Origin: CAYRXM01 sp964428175
Lineage (GTDB): Bacteria; Chloroflexota; Anaerolineae; JAFGEY01
Reading direction: 5' to 3'
Assembly (NCBI GenBank): GCA_964428175.1
Contig: CAYRXM010000005.1
Coordinates: 1 to 64,000, forward strand
DNA length: 64,000 bases
Part shown: positions 52,001-59,974 of the stretch, piece by piece
Layout of the letters: the number at the start of each line of letters is the position of its first letter
Numbering within the stretch: position 1 is the stretch's first letter
Notes under the pieces: model-generated
The model's input: the letters and a program-made list of their open reading frames with translations, nothing else
Told to the model about the DNA's origin: nothing
The model's database searches: none
Translations under genes and position numbers: made by a program

Positions 52001-52544
52001 CGTTTCTCCAAACCTGAATTGGGCCGGATAGGTCGGCGGTGACCAGGTCCAGATAGCCGTCCAGGTCGAAATCGGCCAGGGCCAGGTCAGTGCACAAACT
52101 GCTGACCTGGCCGATTGCCATACGAGGCCAACTGTCATTCCAGGGCGTGCCATCGTTTTCCAAGACGTACACGGAACTAGCGTTTTGAGAGACAATGTCG
52201 ATATCGCCGTCGTTATCCAGGTCACCCAGAGCCAGTTTCGTATGGCCGCTACCGAACAAGGTTCGCGAAATCCACGTGCCATTGCCTTCGTTGCGCCACA
52301 ACTCGATGCCGAATACAGCGGCCACCATGTCCTGATCGCCATCATCGTCCAGATCGGCAACGGCTATATCATAGACAGAATTCCCAGGCGTGCCGATCGT
52401 TGTAAATGCCGGGGCAAACTGTACCTGGCTGCTGCCCTGGGCCAGCGCGCCGGGAAGCGAAACGAGCAGCGCCACCAACAGTCCCAGGCCCGCGCTCAGA
52501 GCCAGCGCGGCCAGGCCAAATCGTGTCCGAAATGTGTTCTGCAT
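49038..52544 (-). CDS. secreted FG-GAP/VCBS repeat protein
   Basis: 1168 residues. A signal peptide (LAALALSAGLGLLVALLVSLPGALAQ) leads into ~15 FG-GAP-like repeats carrying calcium-binding loops such as DLDNDGDIDI, DLDRDGALDIV and DVNNDGRADV (residues ~50-800). Their arrangement suggests one or two beta-propellers. The C-terminal ~350 residues hold Ig-like or cadherin-like domains (NTLPAVSLISPQGGEAWQSG, SYSLNDGSTWTAIASGI). It has no catalytic domain; it is probably a surface adhesin or ligand-binding protein. It begins 18 bp after the serine hydrolase on the same strand and may be co-transcribed. Confidence 0.88.
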   Translation of the reverse strand: MQNTFRTRFGLAALALSAGLGLLVALLVSLPGALAQGSSQVQFAPAFTTIGTPGNSVYDIAVADLDDDGDQDMVAAVFGIELWRNEGNGTWISRTLFGSGHTKLALGDLDNDGDIDIVSQNASSVYVLENDGTPWNDSWPRMAIGQVSSLCTDLALADFDLDGYLDLVTADLSGPIQVWRNDGTPFGNGWTPTLVGSVSGPLLTLTVGDLDNDGDIDIASGNQPGGMGGLTLWQNDGTPFDGAWVGNSSTSFGSQPLDMVAGDLDRDGALDIVVYSGSAVHACQNDHTPFTETWSCATVSQVSASGFRVAFGDADQDGDLDIFAESGGNPHVWTNDGTPFSGSWSGAALGTLGGSVEAIAVSDLDGDGDLDVAAGNRYSEPRILAIWDNILVHRSRQGYLPFDGPTTVISGTMDYAYAVTTADLDNDGDLDYVLGQYNGLLLVRSEDGATRSLGASTDAIYAVVAADVDRDGDLDLIIGRDVTSNNVQIWVNPLDGGSDIWGSTPWSRATVGTANGGVFDIAVGDLNRDGFLDIASASDASTENVQVWQHDGYPITGTWSANTVFTATERAASLALGDLDHDGYADLAVGSSSSYEGYLYTCQNDGSPFTDTWTCNYVGSVEGSVVTSIVMADLDNDGRLDLVSGSHLVSGGGSPNLHVWRNDGSPFTDTWSSLGIAETLDDLFSIAVADLDADGDPDVVGAGIGTGNMTAWCSDGTPFDAASWAPFALDTGVNHFGRVVTIADVNNDGRADVIGGSYNEESPAAYDLRIWRNAGAPVTVVVTDTAPAIVNPNAVDDLLQVTITHNGVIGDSDIEPAWWDVQLTAGDNTPLTTAQAQALLASLHVYRETGVTPGFQRIEDTEVLSLAHTAFALSGGVQRLTFPDGHALAQIGADETATYYLVVTMRSAGQPLAPATFRAVLDPDDGVRVENATVDANLLVQTADAVQSGIVSVQNHTPTLNGISAEPEWVRQGGVITATSSGASDPDGDPLALRCGTTPGGSDLGAGSYGPGERTLAFGAPWTDDDLHTIWCVVTDGDLGSAEFSATVTADNTLPAVSLISPQGGEAWQSGLEYAVSWSASDAHLSAYPIALSYSLNDGSTWTAIASGIANSGAYSWTPPITSTAQARVRVQAIDQAGNVGLAVSAAFTLTKSQEWVVYLPVVIKQSP

Positions 52545-52562
52545 GGCAAGACTCCTTTCCAG

Positions 52563-53858
52563 CTATCTTGTCGACATAAAATTCTGTTTTGTCCGCTCAA
52601 CGATCCAGCGATCGAGTTCAGCGCGGTCGATCTGCCACCACCGCCCGACCTTGCGGGCCGGAAGAGTGCCGTCTTGGAGCAGCCGGCGAACGGTGAGTGG
52701 ATGGAGGCGCAGGTATGCGGCGACCTCGGCGGCGGTCAGCGTGGGTGCTTTCCGCGCTTTGTCCTTTTCGCCATCGCCGTAGAGATTGAGCAGCCAGGCG
52801 ACCGCCGGCTGCGCGCCGCCAAAGGCGAGGCCGAACAGATCGGCCCACAGCGCGCGCCCGTTCCTGCTGTTGGCCATGCAGACCATCCCCGCCTTTTGCT
52901 CGAGGAAGCCCATCACAAAGGCTTGAAAGTCGCCGTTGTCGCCCCAATGCCAGAATGCCTCGCTGCCAGGCACATGCTGTAACCCCCAGCCCAATCCCCA
53001 GAAAATCTGCTCATCCACTCGCACCTCGGCGACAGGCCGTTCTGCGTCAAAACCGGCGTCGTTGGCGGCAATGTGCACGGTGAGCATCTGTGCCACCTGA
53101 GCCGCGGTCAGACAGGCGGGATCGTCGGGCGGCTGCAGCAAAGCGATCACAAAGCGGGCAAACTCGGTGGGCGTCGTGTACAGGCTGTATGCCGCGTTAG
53201 GTTCGACCATTTTGCCCGGTTCCTTGGACTTGCCCTCTCCATCGTGCCCGACCGCGGCCTGTGTCTCGTAGGCGTCGATCCACACATAGCTGCTGTGGTG
53301 CAGGCCCAGCGGCTCCAGGAGACGCGCGCGCATCCACACGTCGAGGGGCTGCCCGCTCAAATGCTCGACCACGCGCTGTAGATACACGTACCCTTCGCCC
53401 GAGTAAGCAAAGCGTTCGCCAGCCGCAAAGTGGATGGGCAAGGGTTGATCCTTGGGCCGCCAGTTGGGAAAGCCGGGCGTGTGACTGAGCACGTGCCGCG
53501 CCGTGATCCGATGCAGGCGAGGATCGTCGGGGAGATAAGGTTCGGGCAGATAGGCGCTTAGCGGCGCGTCCAGATCGAGCAATCCCTCGGCGCATGCCTT
53601 GAGTACGGCATAGGCAAAAACCGGCTTGCTCAGCGACGCAGCCTCGAAAACCGTCTCCGACGTCACCGGCTCTCCGGTCGCCTTGTTCTTGAATCCAAAG
53701 CCGTGCGCCCAGGCGATCGCCGGATGGTGTGTCTCTCCAACCCCCTGAACCAGGGCCACCGACAGACCGACGACGCCCGTTTGTGCCATCCATGCGGGAA
53801 CGCGCTGCTCAAGCAGCGCCCCCAGTTTATCTGAAGAGATTTCATTTTGTAACAGCAT
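52563..53858 (-). CDS. serine hydrolase with a C-terminal excisionase-like HTH domain
   Basis: Residues ~15-350 form a CubicO/class C beta-lactamase-like serine hydrolase: the nucleophile motif SLSKP, the second motif as YSGEGY and the third as HWGDNG. Both latter motifs are close to consensus, so hydrolysis is plausible. Residues ~370-425 (LTAAEVAAYLRLHPLTVRRLLQDGTLPARKVGR, WQIDRAELDRWI) are a MerR/excisionase-type helix-turn-helix. A hydrolase with a C-terminal DNA-binding tail is odd, and the same tail occurs as a separate reading frame at 57092-57283. No signal peptide is seen, so both domains would be cytoplasmic. Confidence 0.82.
   Translation of the reverse strand: MLLQNEISSDKLGALLEQRVPAWMAQTGVVGLSVALVQGVGETHHPAIAWAHGFGFKNKATGEPVTSETVFEAASLSKPVFAYAVLKACAEGLLDLDAPLSAYLPEPYLPDDPRLHRITARHVLSHTPGFPNWRPKDQPLPIHFAAGERFAYSGEGYVYLQRVVEHLSGQPLDVWMRARLLEPLGLHHSSYVWIDAYETQAAVGHDGEGKSKEPGKMVEPNAAYSLYTTPTEFARFVIALLQPPDDPACLTAAQVAQMLTVHIAANDAGFDAERPVAEVRVDEQIFWGLGWGLQHVPGSEAFWHWGDNGDFQAFVMGFLEQKAGMVCMANSRNGRALWADLFGLAFGGAQPAVAWLLNLYGDGEKDKARKAPTLTAAEVAAYLRLHPLTVRRLLQDGTLPARKVGRWWQIDRAELDRWIVERTKQNFMSTR
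52581..52746. repeat. HTH-coding segment, copy 1 of a ~130-bp duplication
   Basis: The segment coding for the C-terminal HTH of the serine hydrolase is largely repeated at 57120-57245, both on the minus strand. Blocks such as GTGCCGTCTTGGAGCAG and GTCCGCTCAACGATCCAGCG are identical. About 30 bp found here are missing in the other copy. Confidence 0.85.
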
Positions 53859-53931
53859 GTTTACTCCCTCTCGATCAGTTTCTAGTCGACGTTCTACAAT
53901 TTTCAGCCAGCATCGCTTTGTGCGACGACCT

Positions 53932-54609
53932 TTATTCGCTTGCCGGGCCTGGCGAATACTGCTGCGCCCAGGCGCGAATCGCCTCCCAATCCCGCAGATC
54001 CCAGGTCGGCGTCAGGTGGGCCAGCCAGCGGGGAAGTCCCATCGCCGTTGTGCGCTGATCAAACCTGCCAGCAAAAAAGACTTCGGCAGCCTGTGGGACG
54101 AACGGGCGTACGGCATCGAGATAAGACTGGCGTGTCTTTTGGCTGTTTGCGTCATTGCCCCGGAAGAAAAAGTGGACGGAGAACAGCACGACCGGGAGAT
54201 GGTTGAGTTCTGCCTGATTGGCCTGCACAAACTCGACTGCTTCGGGCAGCCAGTTTCCTCCTTGAACGGCACTGCCGACCAGCACGGCCCGATAGTCGCT
54301 GACGGGTGGGTCTTCTTTGACCGGAAGAACGTCGACAGAAAAGCCGCGTTGGTCAAGTGTCTCTCCGATGGCGGCGGCAATGTCGATGGTAGAGCCGGTT
54401 GCGCTGGCATAGGCGATCAACACACTTTCTCCACCTTGTTCTCCGTAGGAAAAGGAGCGAAAATCAACGGGGGGCGGATCGGGCCTCAGGGCGGCAACCA
54501 GACCGGCGCCGCCGCAGGCCGTCACGCCCACGGCCGCTGCACTGATACACCCTATTTTGAGAAAGCGCCGACGCGAGATGGGCTTGGATGAGATTGGATT
54601 TTCATTCAT
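53932..54609 (-). CDS. Tat-exported flavodoxin-like protein
   Basis: 225 residues. A twin-arginine signal (ISRRRFLKIGCISAAAVG) is followed by a Cys. The flavodoxin-type domain starts SVLIAYASATGSTIDIAAAIGE (FMN phosphate loop) and continues VLVGSAVQGGNWLPEAVEFV. ATG at 54609 follows GAAAGAAG. It overlaps the ferredoxin gene upstream by 8 bp, so the two are translationally coupled and likely form an electron-transfer pair. Export with a bound FMN fits the Tat pathway. Confidence 0.8.
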   Translation of the reverse strand: MNENPISSKPISRRRFLKIGCISAAAVGVTACGGAGLVAALRPDPPPVDFRSFSYGEQGGESVLIAYASATGSTIDIAAAIGETLDQRGFSVDVLPVKEDPPVSDYRAVLVGSAVQGGNWLPEAVEFVQANQAELNHLPVVLFSVHFFFRGNDANSQKTRQSYLDAVRPFVPQAAEVFFAGRFDQRTTAMGLPRWLAHLTPTWDLRDWEAIRAWAQQYSPGPASE

Positions 54610-55039
54610 ATTTTTCTTCTTTCGATTTCTGTCCAGCAATGTCCCTGGCCGTTATTTCTGGATGATGATATCGTCCGTTTTCGCACGTGCGTGATTTCAA
54701 ATACCAGGTAGATTTTATCTGGATCGATTGCTCGGGGCAGAAATTCAAGCAGGCAAAACAGCCATAGCATTTGACTTTTTTCTGCCATACGGGCCGGTCG
54801 TCAACCATCTTGACCTTCTGGGCCAGACAAACCCTTTCGCATACCCCACAGCCCGTACACTTGACGTCAGAATAAAAGCCAAAGCTGCTTTCAGCCAGTT
54901 TGGCAAGCGGAAGAAGGATCGGTGTAACAATATTGAGAATAGGTAGAGTATATCGACGATTTTCAAGAATTCTTTGCCGCCTGGCGTCTTGGCAGTGAAA
55001 TTGACTTTTTTCAGGAGACTCATCTCCGGTTACGGACAA
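54602..55039 (-). CDS. 4Fe-4S ferredoxin resembling the C-terminus of EFR1-type proteins
   Basis: The C-terminal half has two cluster motifs: CTGCGVCERVC and CYGCFACLNFCP, then the family-typical NGRYHHPEITARDI. In EFR1-like proteins this region follows a flavodoxin domain; here that domain is absent and a separate flavodoxin is encoded just downstream. The start is unclear: TTG at 55039 lacks a good ribosome binding site, and an ATG in another frame (55023) begins MSLLKKVNFTAK, which could be part of the original protein, so a frameshift is possible. Confidence 0.65.
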   Translation of the reverse strand: MSVTGDESPEKSQFHCQDARRQRILENRRYTLPILNIVTPILLPLAKLAESSFGFYSDVKCTGCGVCERVCLAQKVKMVDDRPVWQKKVKCYGCFACLNFCPEQSIQIKSTWYLKSRTCENGRYHHPEITARDIAGQKSKEEKYE

Positions 55040-55058
55040 CTCGTTCAGTCCGGCCGGC

Positions 55059-57053
55059 TCACATCCGTCGCAGCAGCACCACCTCCGATCCCTCCTCGGA
55101 CAGCCCGTCGAAGGCCAGGCCGGTCTCGGTGAGTTCCGCGGCAGAGCAAGCCATAGTCTCTCCCCGGTCGACGAATTGCACGGCGTAGGTCGCCCCGGCG
55201 ATCAGTCCGCGCAGGGGGGCAACGCGCCGTTCTTCACCACCGGGCAACCGGAACACAAACAACAGCGCCTCCGCGCCCGCATCGCGCACGTACAAAAAGG
55301 CGTTCCAGCGATCGCCGCCGCCGTCGCGCAGCGCCTGCCCGCTCAGATGATAGAGGTCGGCATCGCGCACAAAGGGACGCACCTGTTGTTTGTAAAAGGC
55401 AATGTGCTCGCCCAGCCGCCGGCGCGCCCAGTCGGGCAAATCGGGCAGGCGATAGGAAAAGCCGGTGGCGGTGAGCATCGCCGCACGGACCATATAATCA
55501 AAGCGGCCCGGCGGGGTATCGGCCCGGACCGGCTCGCGCTCGACGTTGTGGTCGCCGCGCGTCTGCGACCAGGCCCAGTGCAGGCACGCACTGGGGTGCA
55601 GCATGTGGGTTGCGCCCCAAACCACTTGCAGGTGATGCACGGTGTAATCGGGGTCACTGAGAAAAGCGAGGTGCAAATGTTGGAGCATCTCCAGGTCGAT
55701 GCGCAGCCCGCCGGAAGAACAGCTTTCGAGCAGTACATGAGGATAGCGAGCGCGCAGCCGATCGAGCAGTGCATAGTATCCGAGGTAATGCGCATAGAGG
55801 CCGTCGCCGCTCTCGTGACCATGACTGATCTCATTGCAGCCGGCTTGCGGGTCGAGGTTGAAATCGAGCTTGATCCAGTTGGCCTCATACTCGACGATCA
55901 GCCGTTCCAGCACGCTGTAGGCCCAGTCCTGCGCCTGCGGATTGCCCAGGCAGAGATAGCCTAGCGGCTCGCCGTCGCGCCGGGCCACCAGGTCGGGGTG
56001 GGTTTGAGCTGCCGCCGAGGTTGGTGCCAGCGCCTCGATCTCGCACCAGACTCCGAACTTGAGTCCCTTGCCGTGGACGTAATCGGCCAGCACGCGCAGG
56101 CTGGAAGGAAATTGCCGCCGGTTGATCTGCTCCCAATCGCCGCGCACGCCATACCAGAAGCCTTGCAGCGGGTCGTCGCCCGGCGTTCCGAACCAGCCCG
56201 CGTCGAGCGTGCAAACCTCGAAGCCTAGTTCGGCGCACACGTCCACGTTGCGCCGAAAAGTCTCCTCATCGATCAGCACGTCCTCATATGGCCACCAGTG
56301 ATTCCACTCGACAGGCAGCGCGCGGGCCAGTTCGTTCCGCGGATAGCCGTAGCGCAGGCCCCAGCGTCCGAATTCGCGCGCCGCATCGTCGACGTCGCCC
56401 TCATGCAGGTAGACGTACAGGACGCGCGGGCTGATCATTGTCTCCCCTGGAAAGAGGGTCTTGAAAAACTGCCAGTCGCTCAGCCCGCCGGAGAGCCGGT
56501 AAGCACCGCCGGGCAGCGGCTCGAAACGGCAGACCCAGTTCCCCGACCAGGCGACAGTGACTGCCAGGCACGGATCGGGCGATCGTTCCGAAGTCAGGGC
56601 GAACCAGGGATACATCCTCTGCGACGAACGCCCGGCGGTCGATTCGAGGATGCGGGTGCCGCACAAAGGCTCATCCACGGGAGTGAACTCGCGTCCCCAG
56701 CCGGAGGTGAAATAGCGCAGGCGGTACTCGCCCGCCGGGATCGCGGTGCAGTACGAATCGACACGGGTGAGAGTGAGCGGGTAGGACGCGACGTTGGTCG
56801 CCTCGAGCCACTGCGCGCAGACGCGCGTGTCTGGATAGGTGATCCGGCAGAGACGAACCTGAAGGCCGCTGCCTGAACCAGTCCACAAGGTGGTGCGCTG
56901 CGTCGAGCCATCGGCGAGTTCCGTTGCTGACTCTTCAGCCGGGGCTGTGAAATCGGTCACCGGCAGGCCAGCAAGGTCCACTCTGAACCCATCGAATGAC
57001 ATACATTCGTCAGGCGCAATACATTCGGCGAATGGAATACATGCAGAGATCAT
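55059..57053 (-). CDS. GH36 alpha-galactosidase
   Basis: 664 residues, cytoplasmic. The barrel shows EWNHWWPYEDVLIDEETF, TLDAGWFG, KGLKFGVWCEIEAL, the nucleophile in WIKLDFN, and the acid-base region LLESCSSGGLRIDLEML with LAFLSDPDYTVHH. These are the landmarks of GH36 alpha-galactosidases that hydrolyse alpha-1,6-galactosides (melibiose, raffinose). The N-terminal ~240 residues form the supersandwich, somewhat short for the family. No transporter gene lies next to it. Its start is an ATG at 57053; the upstream HTH reading frame ends 38 bp before it. Confidence 0.9.
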   Translation of the reverse strand: MISACIPFAECIAPDECMSFDGFRVDLAGLPVTDFTAPAEESATELADGSTQRTTLWTGSGSGLQVRLCRITYPDTRVCAQWLEATNVASYPLTLTRVDSYCTAIPAGEYRLRYFTSGWGREFTPVDEPLCGTRILESTAGRSSQRMYPWFALTSERSPDPCLAVTVAWSGNWVCRFEPLPGGAYRLSGGLSDWQFFKTLFPGETMISPRVLYVYLHEGDVDDAAREFGRWGLRYGYPRNELARALPVEWNHWWPYEDVLIDEETFRRNVDVCAELGFEVCTLDAGWFGTPGDDPLQGFWYGVRGDWEQINRRQFPSSLRVLADYVHGKGLKFGVWCEIEALAPTSAAAQTHPDLVARRDGEPLGYLCLGNPQAQDWAYSVLERLIVEYEANWIKLDFNLDPQAGCNEISHGHESGDGLYAHYLGYYALLDRLRARYPHVLLESCSSGGLRIDLEMLQHLHLAFLSDPDYTVHHLQVVWGATHMLHPSACLHWAWSQTRGDHNVEREPVRADTPPGRFDYMVRAAMLTATGFSYRLPDLPDWARRRLGEHIAFYKQQVRPFVRDADLYHLSGQALRDGGGDRWNAFLYVRDAGAEALLFVFRLPGGEERRVAPLRGLIAGATYAVQFVDRGETMACSAAELTETGLAFDGLSEEGSEVVLLRRM

Positions 57054-57091
57054 TGTGCCTCCTCAACCAGGCCGGGCCAATGGTCGCCGGT

Positions 57092-57283
57092 TCAGTGTGC
57101 AAAAGATGCGGAACTTTGCTCCGTCCGCTCAACGATCCAGCGCCCGACCTTTTGAGCCGGAAGGGTGCCGTCTTGGAGCAGTCGGCGCACGGTGAGGGTA
57201 TGCAAGTGCAGGTACGCGGCGACCCCGGCGACGGTCAACGCCGCAGGATCCGAAAAAGTGAGGGGTGCAGATGGGTGTGGCAT
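57092..57283 (-). CDS. free-standing excisionase-like HTH protein (copy of the serine hydrolase tail)
   Basis: 63 residues. Residues ~15-48 (LTVAGVAAYLHLHTLTVRRLLQDGTLPAQKVGR) are nearly the same as the C-terminal HTH of the serine hydrolase at 52563. About ten residues (WQIDRAELDR) that complete the fold are missing before WIVERTEQ. ATG at 57283 follows AAAGGACAG, so it may be translated. It is 38 bp upstream of the GH36 gene on the same strand and could be a regulator of it, or a decaying duplicate. Confidence 0.6.
   Translation of the reverse strand: MPHPSAPLTFSDPAALTVAGVAAYLHLHTLTVRRLLQDGTLPAQKVGRWIVERTEQSSASFAH
57125..57245. repeat. HTH-coding segment, copy 2 of a ~130-bp duplication
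   Basis: Matches 52581-52746 with scattered substitutions and an in-frame ~30-bp deletion. The conserved nucleotide blocks suggest a fairly recent duplication. Confidence 0.85.
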
Positions 57284-57525
57284 GCTTCTGTCCTTTCATT
57301 GCAACGGCAGTCGACAAGGCACAATGGTAGCACAAGTGGCTGCAGCGTGCAAATGCCATTGAATAGAACAAACTTTCTAATTTTCTGCCACAATATGACG
57401 CGATTTGACAGGAACGGGCTGTATGCTGATAATTGGTTATCGATCCCGCAATGGATGGACAGAGTTCCACGCGCTGAATCCGCACTTGGCACCACAATGG
57501 CGTCAACCGCCGGTGATCTTGTAGG

Positions 57526-57609
57526 GACATCGCCCTCTCTCGCCGCTTCTACGAGGATTTGCTCGGCCAAAAGGTGGCGATGGATTGGGGTCTTCATTTG
57601 AGCTTTTGA
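57526..57609 (+). pseudogene. N-terminal fragment of a glyoxalase/VOC-fold protein
   Basis: 27 sense codons read DIALSRRFYEDLLGQKVAMD then WGLHLSF before TGA. This is the first beta-alpha unit of a VOC-fold protein (normally ~120 residues). No start codon lies in frame directly upstream. The rest of the gap 57284-57662 holds no other feature I can support. Confidence 0.6.
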
Positions 57610-57662
57610 AGGGGGCTTTGCGCTTCGCGCAAACCATCGGTGGCAAGGTATAGAGGTGAAAA

Positions 57663-58700
57663 ATGGACAGAGATACGATCTTGGATTGGCTGTTGCAAGA
57701 AAATAACCCGCCGGTTCGGCTGCTGACCCTGACCCGCCTCCTTCACCGCCCGGAGACGGACGTCGAGGTGCAGGATGCCAGAGCCAGCCTGATGACGTAT
57801 TCGGTCACTCGAAACATCCTGGCACGTGGCGAGCAATTCTGGCAAGACGACGACCAGGCATACGCGAAATACACCGGCAAGTATTGGCAGGTCATCTTTT
57901 TGGGACAATTCCTGGCCGACGGACGCGATCCGCGCATTGCCGGTGGCGTGCACGATTTGCTGAGTCATCGCAAGTGGGTGAACAAGTGGAGCGGCGGCCA
58001 ATGTTTGACTGCCAACATGCTCGCCGCCTTCAGGCGTCTTGGCTATGGGACGCATCCCGTCGTGGTGGAGGAAACCGAGGCGTTGGCAGAGCGCATCCTG
58101 GCCGAACAGGGTATCAAGTGCGAGGTGATGAGCTACAGCCTGCTATCACACTGCTATATGGCACTGCCCAAGTTGTTGCTCTGCTTTGGCGCGGTGCCGC
58201 CCGAGGAACGATCCCCGGCAGTGAGAGGAGCCATCGAGTGGATCGCCCAAACCCTGAGCGCCCAACAAGTATACATCTATGTGCCCAGCAATCGCAAGGC
58301 GTGGCAAGAAGAGGTGTTAGCTCATACGCCCAAGCGCGCCGATCTGCCGCCGGGAGAAACGGTCAAGGGCTGGATCGTCGATCAGCGACCGCGCTTTCTG
58401 GCCGAACACGGTCTCGGAGGGCAGGAACCCAAGTCGGGCTGGACCCAGTTCGGCTTTCCGCTGAGCTACAACTCGGACATCCTGGAAGCGATGCTCGCCC
58501 TGGCTACCGTCGGCACGCCGATGAGCGAAGCCCTGGAAAAACCCTTGCAGGTCATCCGTGACAAGCGCACCACCGATGGGGTATGGCTTCTCGACAAATC
58601 ATTCAACGGCCAGATGTGGGCGGACGTTGAGGTCAAGGGGCAACCGAGCAAGTGGCTCACCCTGTTTGCGTTGATCGTCCTGGAGCATTTTGCAGGCTAA
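57663..58700 (+). CDS. alpha/alpha-toroid (prenyltransferase/squalene-cyclase-like) protein
   Basis: 345 residues. Repeating helix pairs with motifs such as WLLQENNPPVRLLTLTRLL, SGGQCLTANMLAAFRRLGY and GWTQFGFPLSYNSDILEAMLAL suggest an alpha6-alpha6 toroid. There is no DxDD cyclase motif, so terpene cyclisation is unlikely. Relatives are often labelled NifH by mistake; there is no P-loop here. ATG at 57663 follows AGGTG. It is flanked by gene remnants and repeats, and no function can be given. Confidence 0.7.
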   Translation: MDRDTILDWLLQENNPPVRLLTLTRLLHRPETDVEVQDARASLMTYSVTRNILARGEQFWQDDDQAYAKYTGKYWQVIFLGQFLADGRDPRIAGGVHDLLSHRKWVNKWSGGQCLTANMLAAFRRLGYGTHPVVVEETEALAERILAEQGIKCEVMSYSLLSHCYMALPKLLLCFGAVPPEERSPAVRGAIEWIAQTLSAQQVYIYVPSNRKAWQEEVLAHTPKRADLPPGETVKGWIVDQRPRFLAEHGLGGQEPKSGWTQFGFPLSYNSDILEAMLALATVGTPMSEALEKPLQVIRDKRTTDGVWLLDKSFNGQMWADVEVKGQPSKWLTLFALIVLEHFAG

Positions 58701-59116
58701 AGAAGCAAGGCAAGCGTTCAGGGAAGTAGGCTAACAAAGATAATTTACACAAAATGCAACCTGGATTACGTAAAGTGGTCGCCTGAGACCAGCAGTGCGC
58801 ACACAATGGTTTATAGTCAGGCTTGCATTGTCTGTGCCCCGTCGATGGGCGCGCACCAACCAACCCGGATTATTCGACCTCAATCACCAGCAACAGAAAG
58901 TGACGGCAACCGCAAACCTCCACACCTTACGTATACAAGTCATCAAGTGCCCTAATGGTCTTCAACAGTGGTCTGAGTCCTGCTCGCGATTTGACTCATT
59001 AAAAAGAGGTTACCCTCTCGAAGAGTTTGAGTCGAAGGGAAGGTGTAGGCCACGCCCGGCGTGCCGGGGATAGGGCTTTCTTGCCCAATGATGTGTCACC
59101 CTATTTGTGATTCCAC
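58701..59116. other. 416-bp gap without a supported gene
   Basis: Contains a small GC-rich hairpin (CACGCCCGGCGTG near 59053) and otherwise no coding signal. The first part is AT-richer than the flanks. Confidence 0.5.
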
Positions 59117-59205
59117 TGAAAAAAAGGACACAGATGAACACTGACTAACGCACACTGATAAACACAGAAGAATCAGTACAAATCAGCGGGAATCAGTGTT
59201 CCAGT
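59117..59205. repeat. interspersed repeat of the ACACAGAT/AATCAGTG type
   Basis: Reads GGACACAGATGAACACTGAC, TAAACACAGAAGAATCAG, then AAATCAGCGGGAATCAGTG. The two halves are related as an inverted repeat built from short ACACAGAT-like units. I recall similar sequences scattered in other genomes, including Chloroflexota; only one copy is in this window. Confidence 0.6.
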
Positions 59206-59293
59206 TTTTTGGCGTTTCCAGGTTTTTTCAGGGGAGTCATTTGTGAACCATCCCGCCCAACCTCCGACCCATTTCTCAGCGCCCGCTCCGTAC

Positions 59294-59322
59294 TTGACCG
59301 AATCAGCCCCACAGAGTACAAT
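59294..59322 (+). promoter_or_regulatory. sigma70 promoter of the GNAT gene at 59401
   Basis: TTGACC (59294-59299), 17-bp spacer, TACAAT (59317-59322), 78 bp before the start codon. Confidence 0.7.
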
Positions 59323-59400
59323 GAAATATGATGTGAAAAATTGCAAGTGGGGGCTGCGCCCGGCGAGCGAATGCTCCCTTGAACCGGTGAGGAGAACAAC

Positions 59401-59865
59401 GTGAGCGACACCACCATCCGCCTGGCGACGGTGCAAGATGCATCGCAACTGCTTCCCTTGATTCGCGAACTGGTCGGCCTGCATGGCGAATCTCTGCCTC
59501 CCGAAGAGCAGATGCTGCGCATCATTGGCCAGCAGATCGAGAGCGGCTATCACGAATACGTCGTCGCCGAGAGCGAGGATCATATTTTTGGCTGCCTGCT
59601 GATCTGCTATTATCTTTCCACCTGGGAAGGCGCGCCCTATGCCATGTTCCAGGACTTTATTGTCGAGAAAGGGCGGCGCAGCCAGGGCGTCGGCTCGACC
59701 ATTTTGGCCTACGCGCGCAACCGGGCGCGGATCAAGGAATGTGTGCGCATCGATCTAGCCGTCCATTCCGGGCTGGAAGACGCCAAGCGATTCTTCAAGC
59801 GTTGGGGCTTTGAACGCATCGACCGCGACCTGATGCGCATGCGCATTTCCCGGCGCGGGCGATAG
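59401..59865 (+). CDS. GNAT-family N-acetyltransferase
   Basis: 154 residues of the GNAT fold: TIRLATVQDASQLLPLIREL at the start, the acetyl-CoA-binding GRRSQGVGSTILAYARNRA and the C-terminal ERIDRDLMRMRI. The start is GTG at 59401 with GAGGAGAAC. Acetyl transfer from acetyl-CoA to an amine is expected; the acceptor is unknown. No operon partner is evident. Confidence 0.88.
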   Translation: MSDTTIRLATVQDASQLLPLIRELVGLHGESLPPEEQMLRIIGQQIESGYHEYVVAESEDHIFGCLLICYYLSTWEGAPYAMFQDFIVEKGRRSQGVGSTILAYARNRARIKECVRIDLAVHSGLEDAKRFFKRWGFERIDRDLMRMRISRRGR

Positions 59866-59974
59866 GGGGACGTGCCTCTCGTCCGATCCAAAAATACACC
59901 GTTGGTAGAGCTGGCAGGTCGAACTTGTCGAGATACTGTCGAAACCAACGGCGCTGGTTTGTGGAGGGGGAAAA

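Noticed and set aside
57663..58700. NifH nitrogenase iron protein
   Set aside because: No P-loop or cluster cysteines; repeats fit an alpha/alpha toroid.
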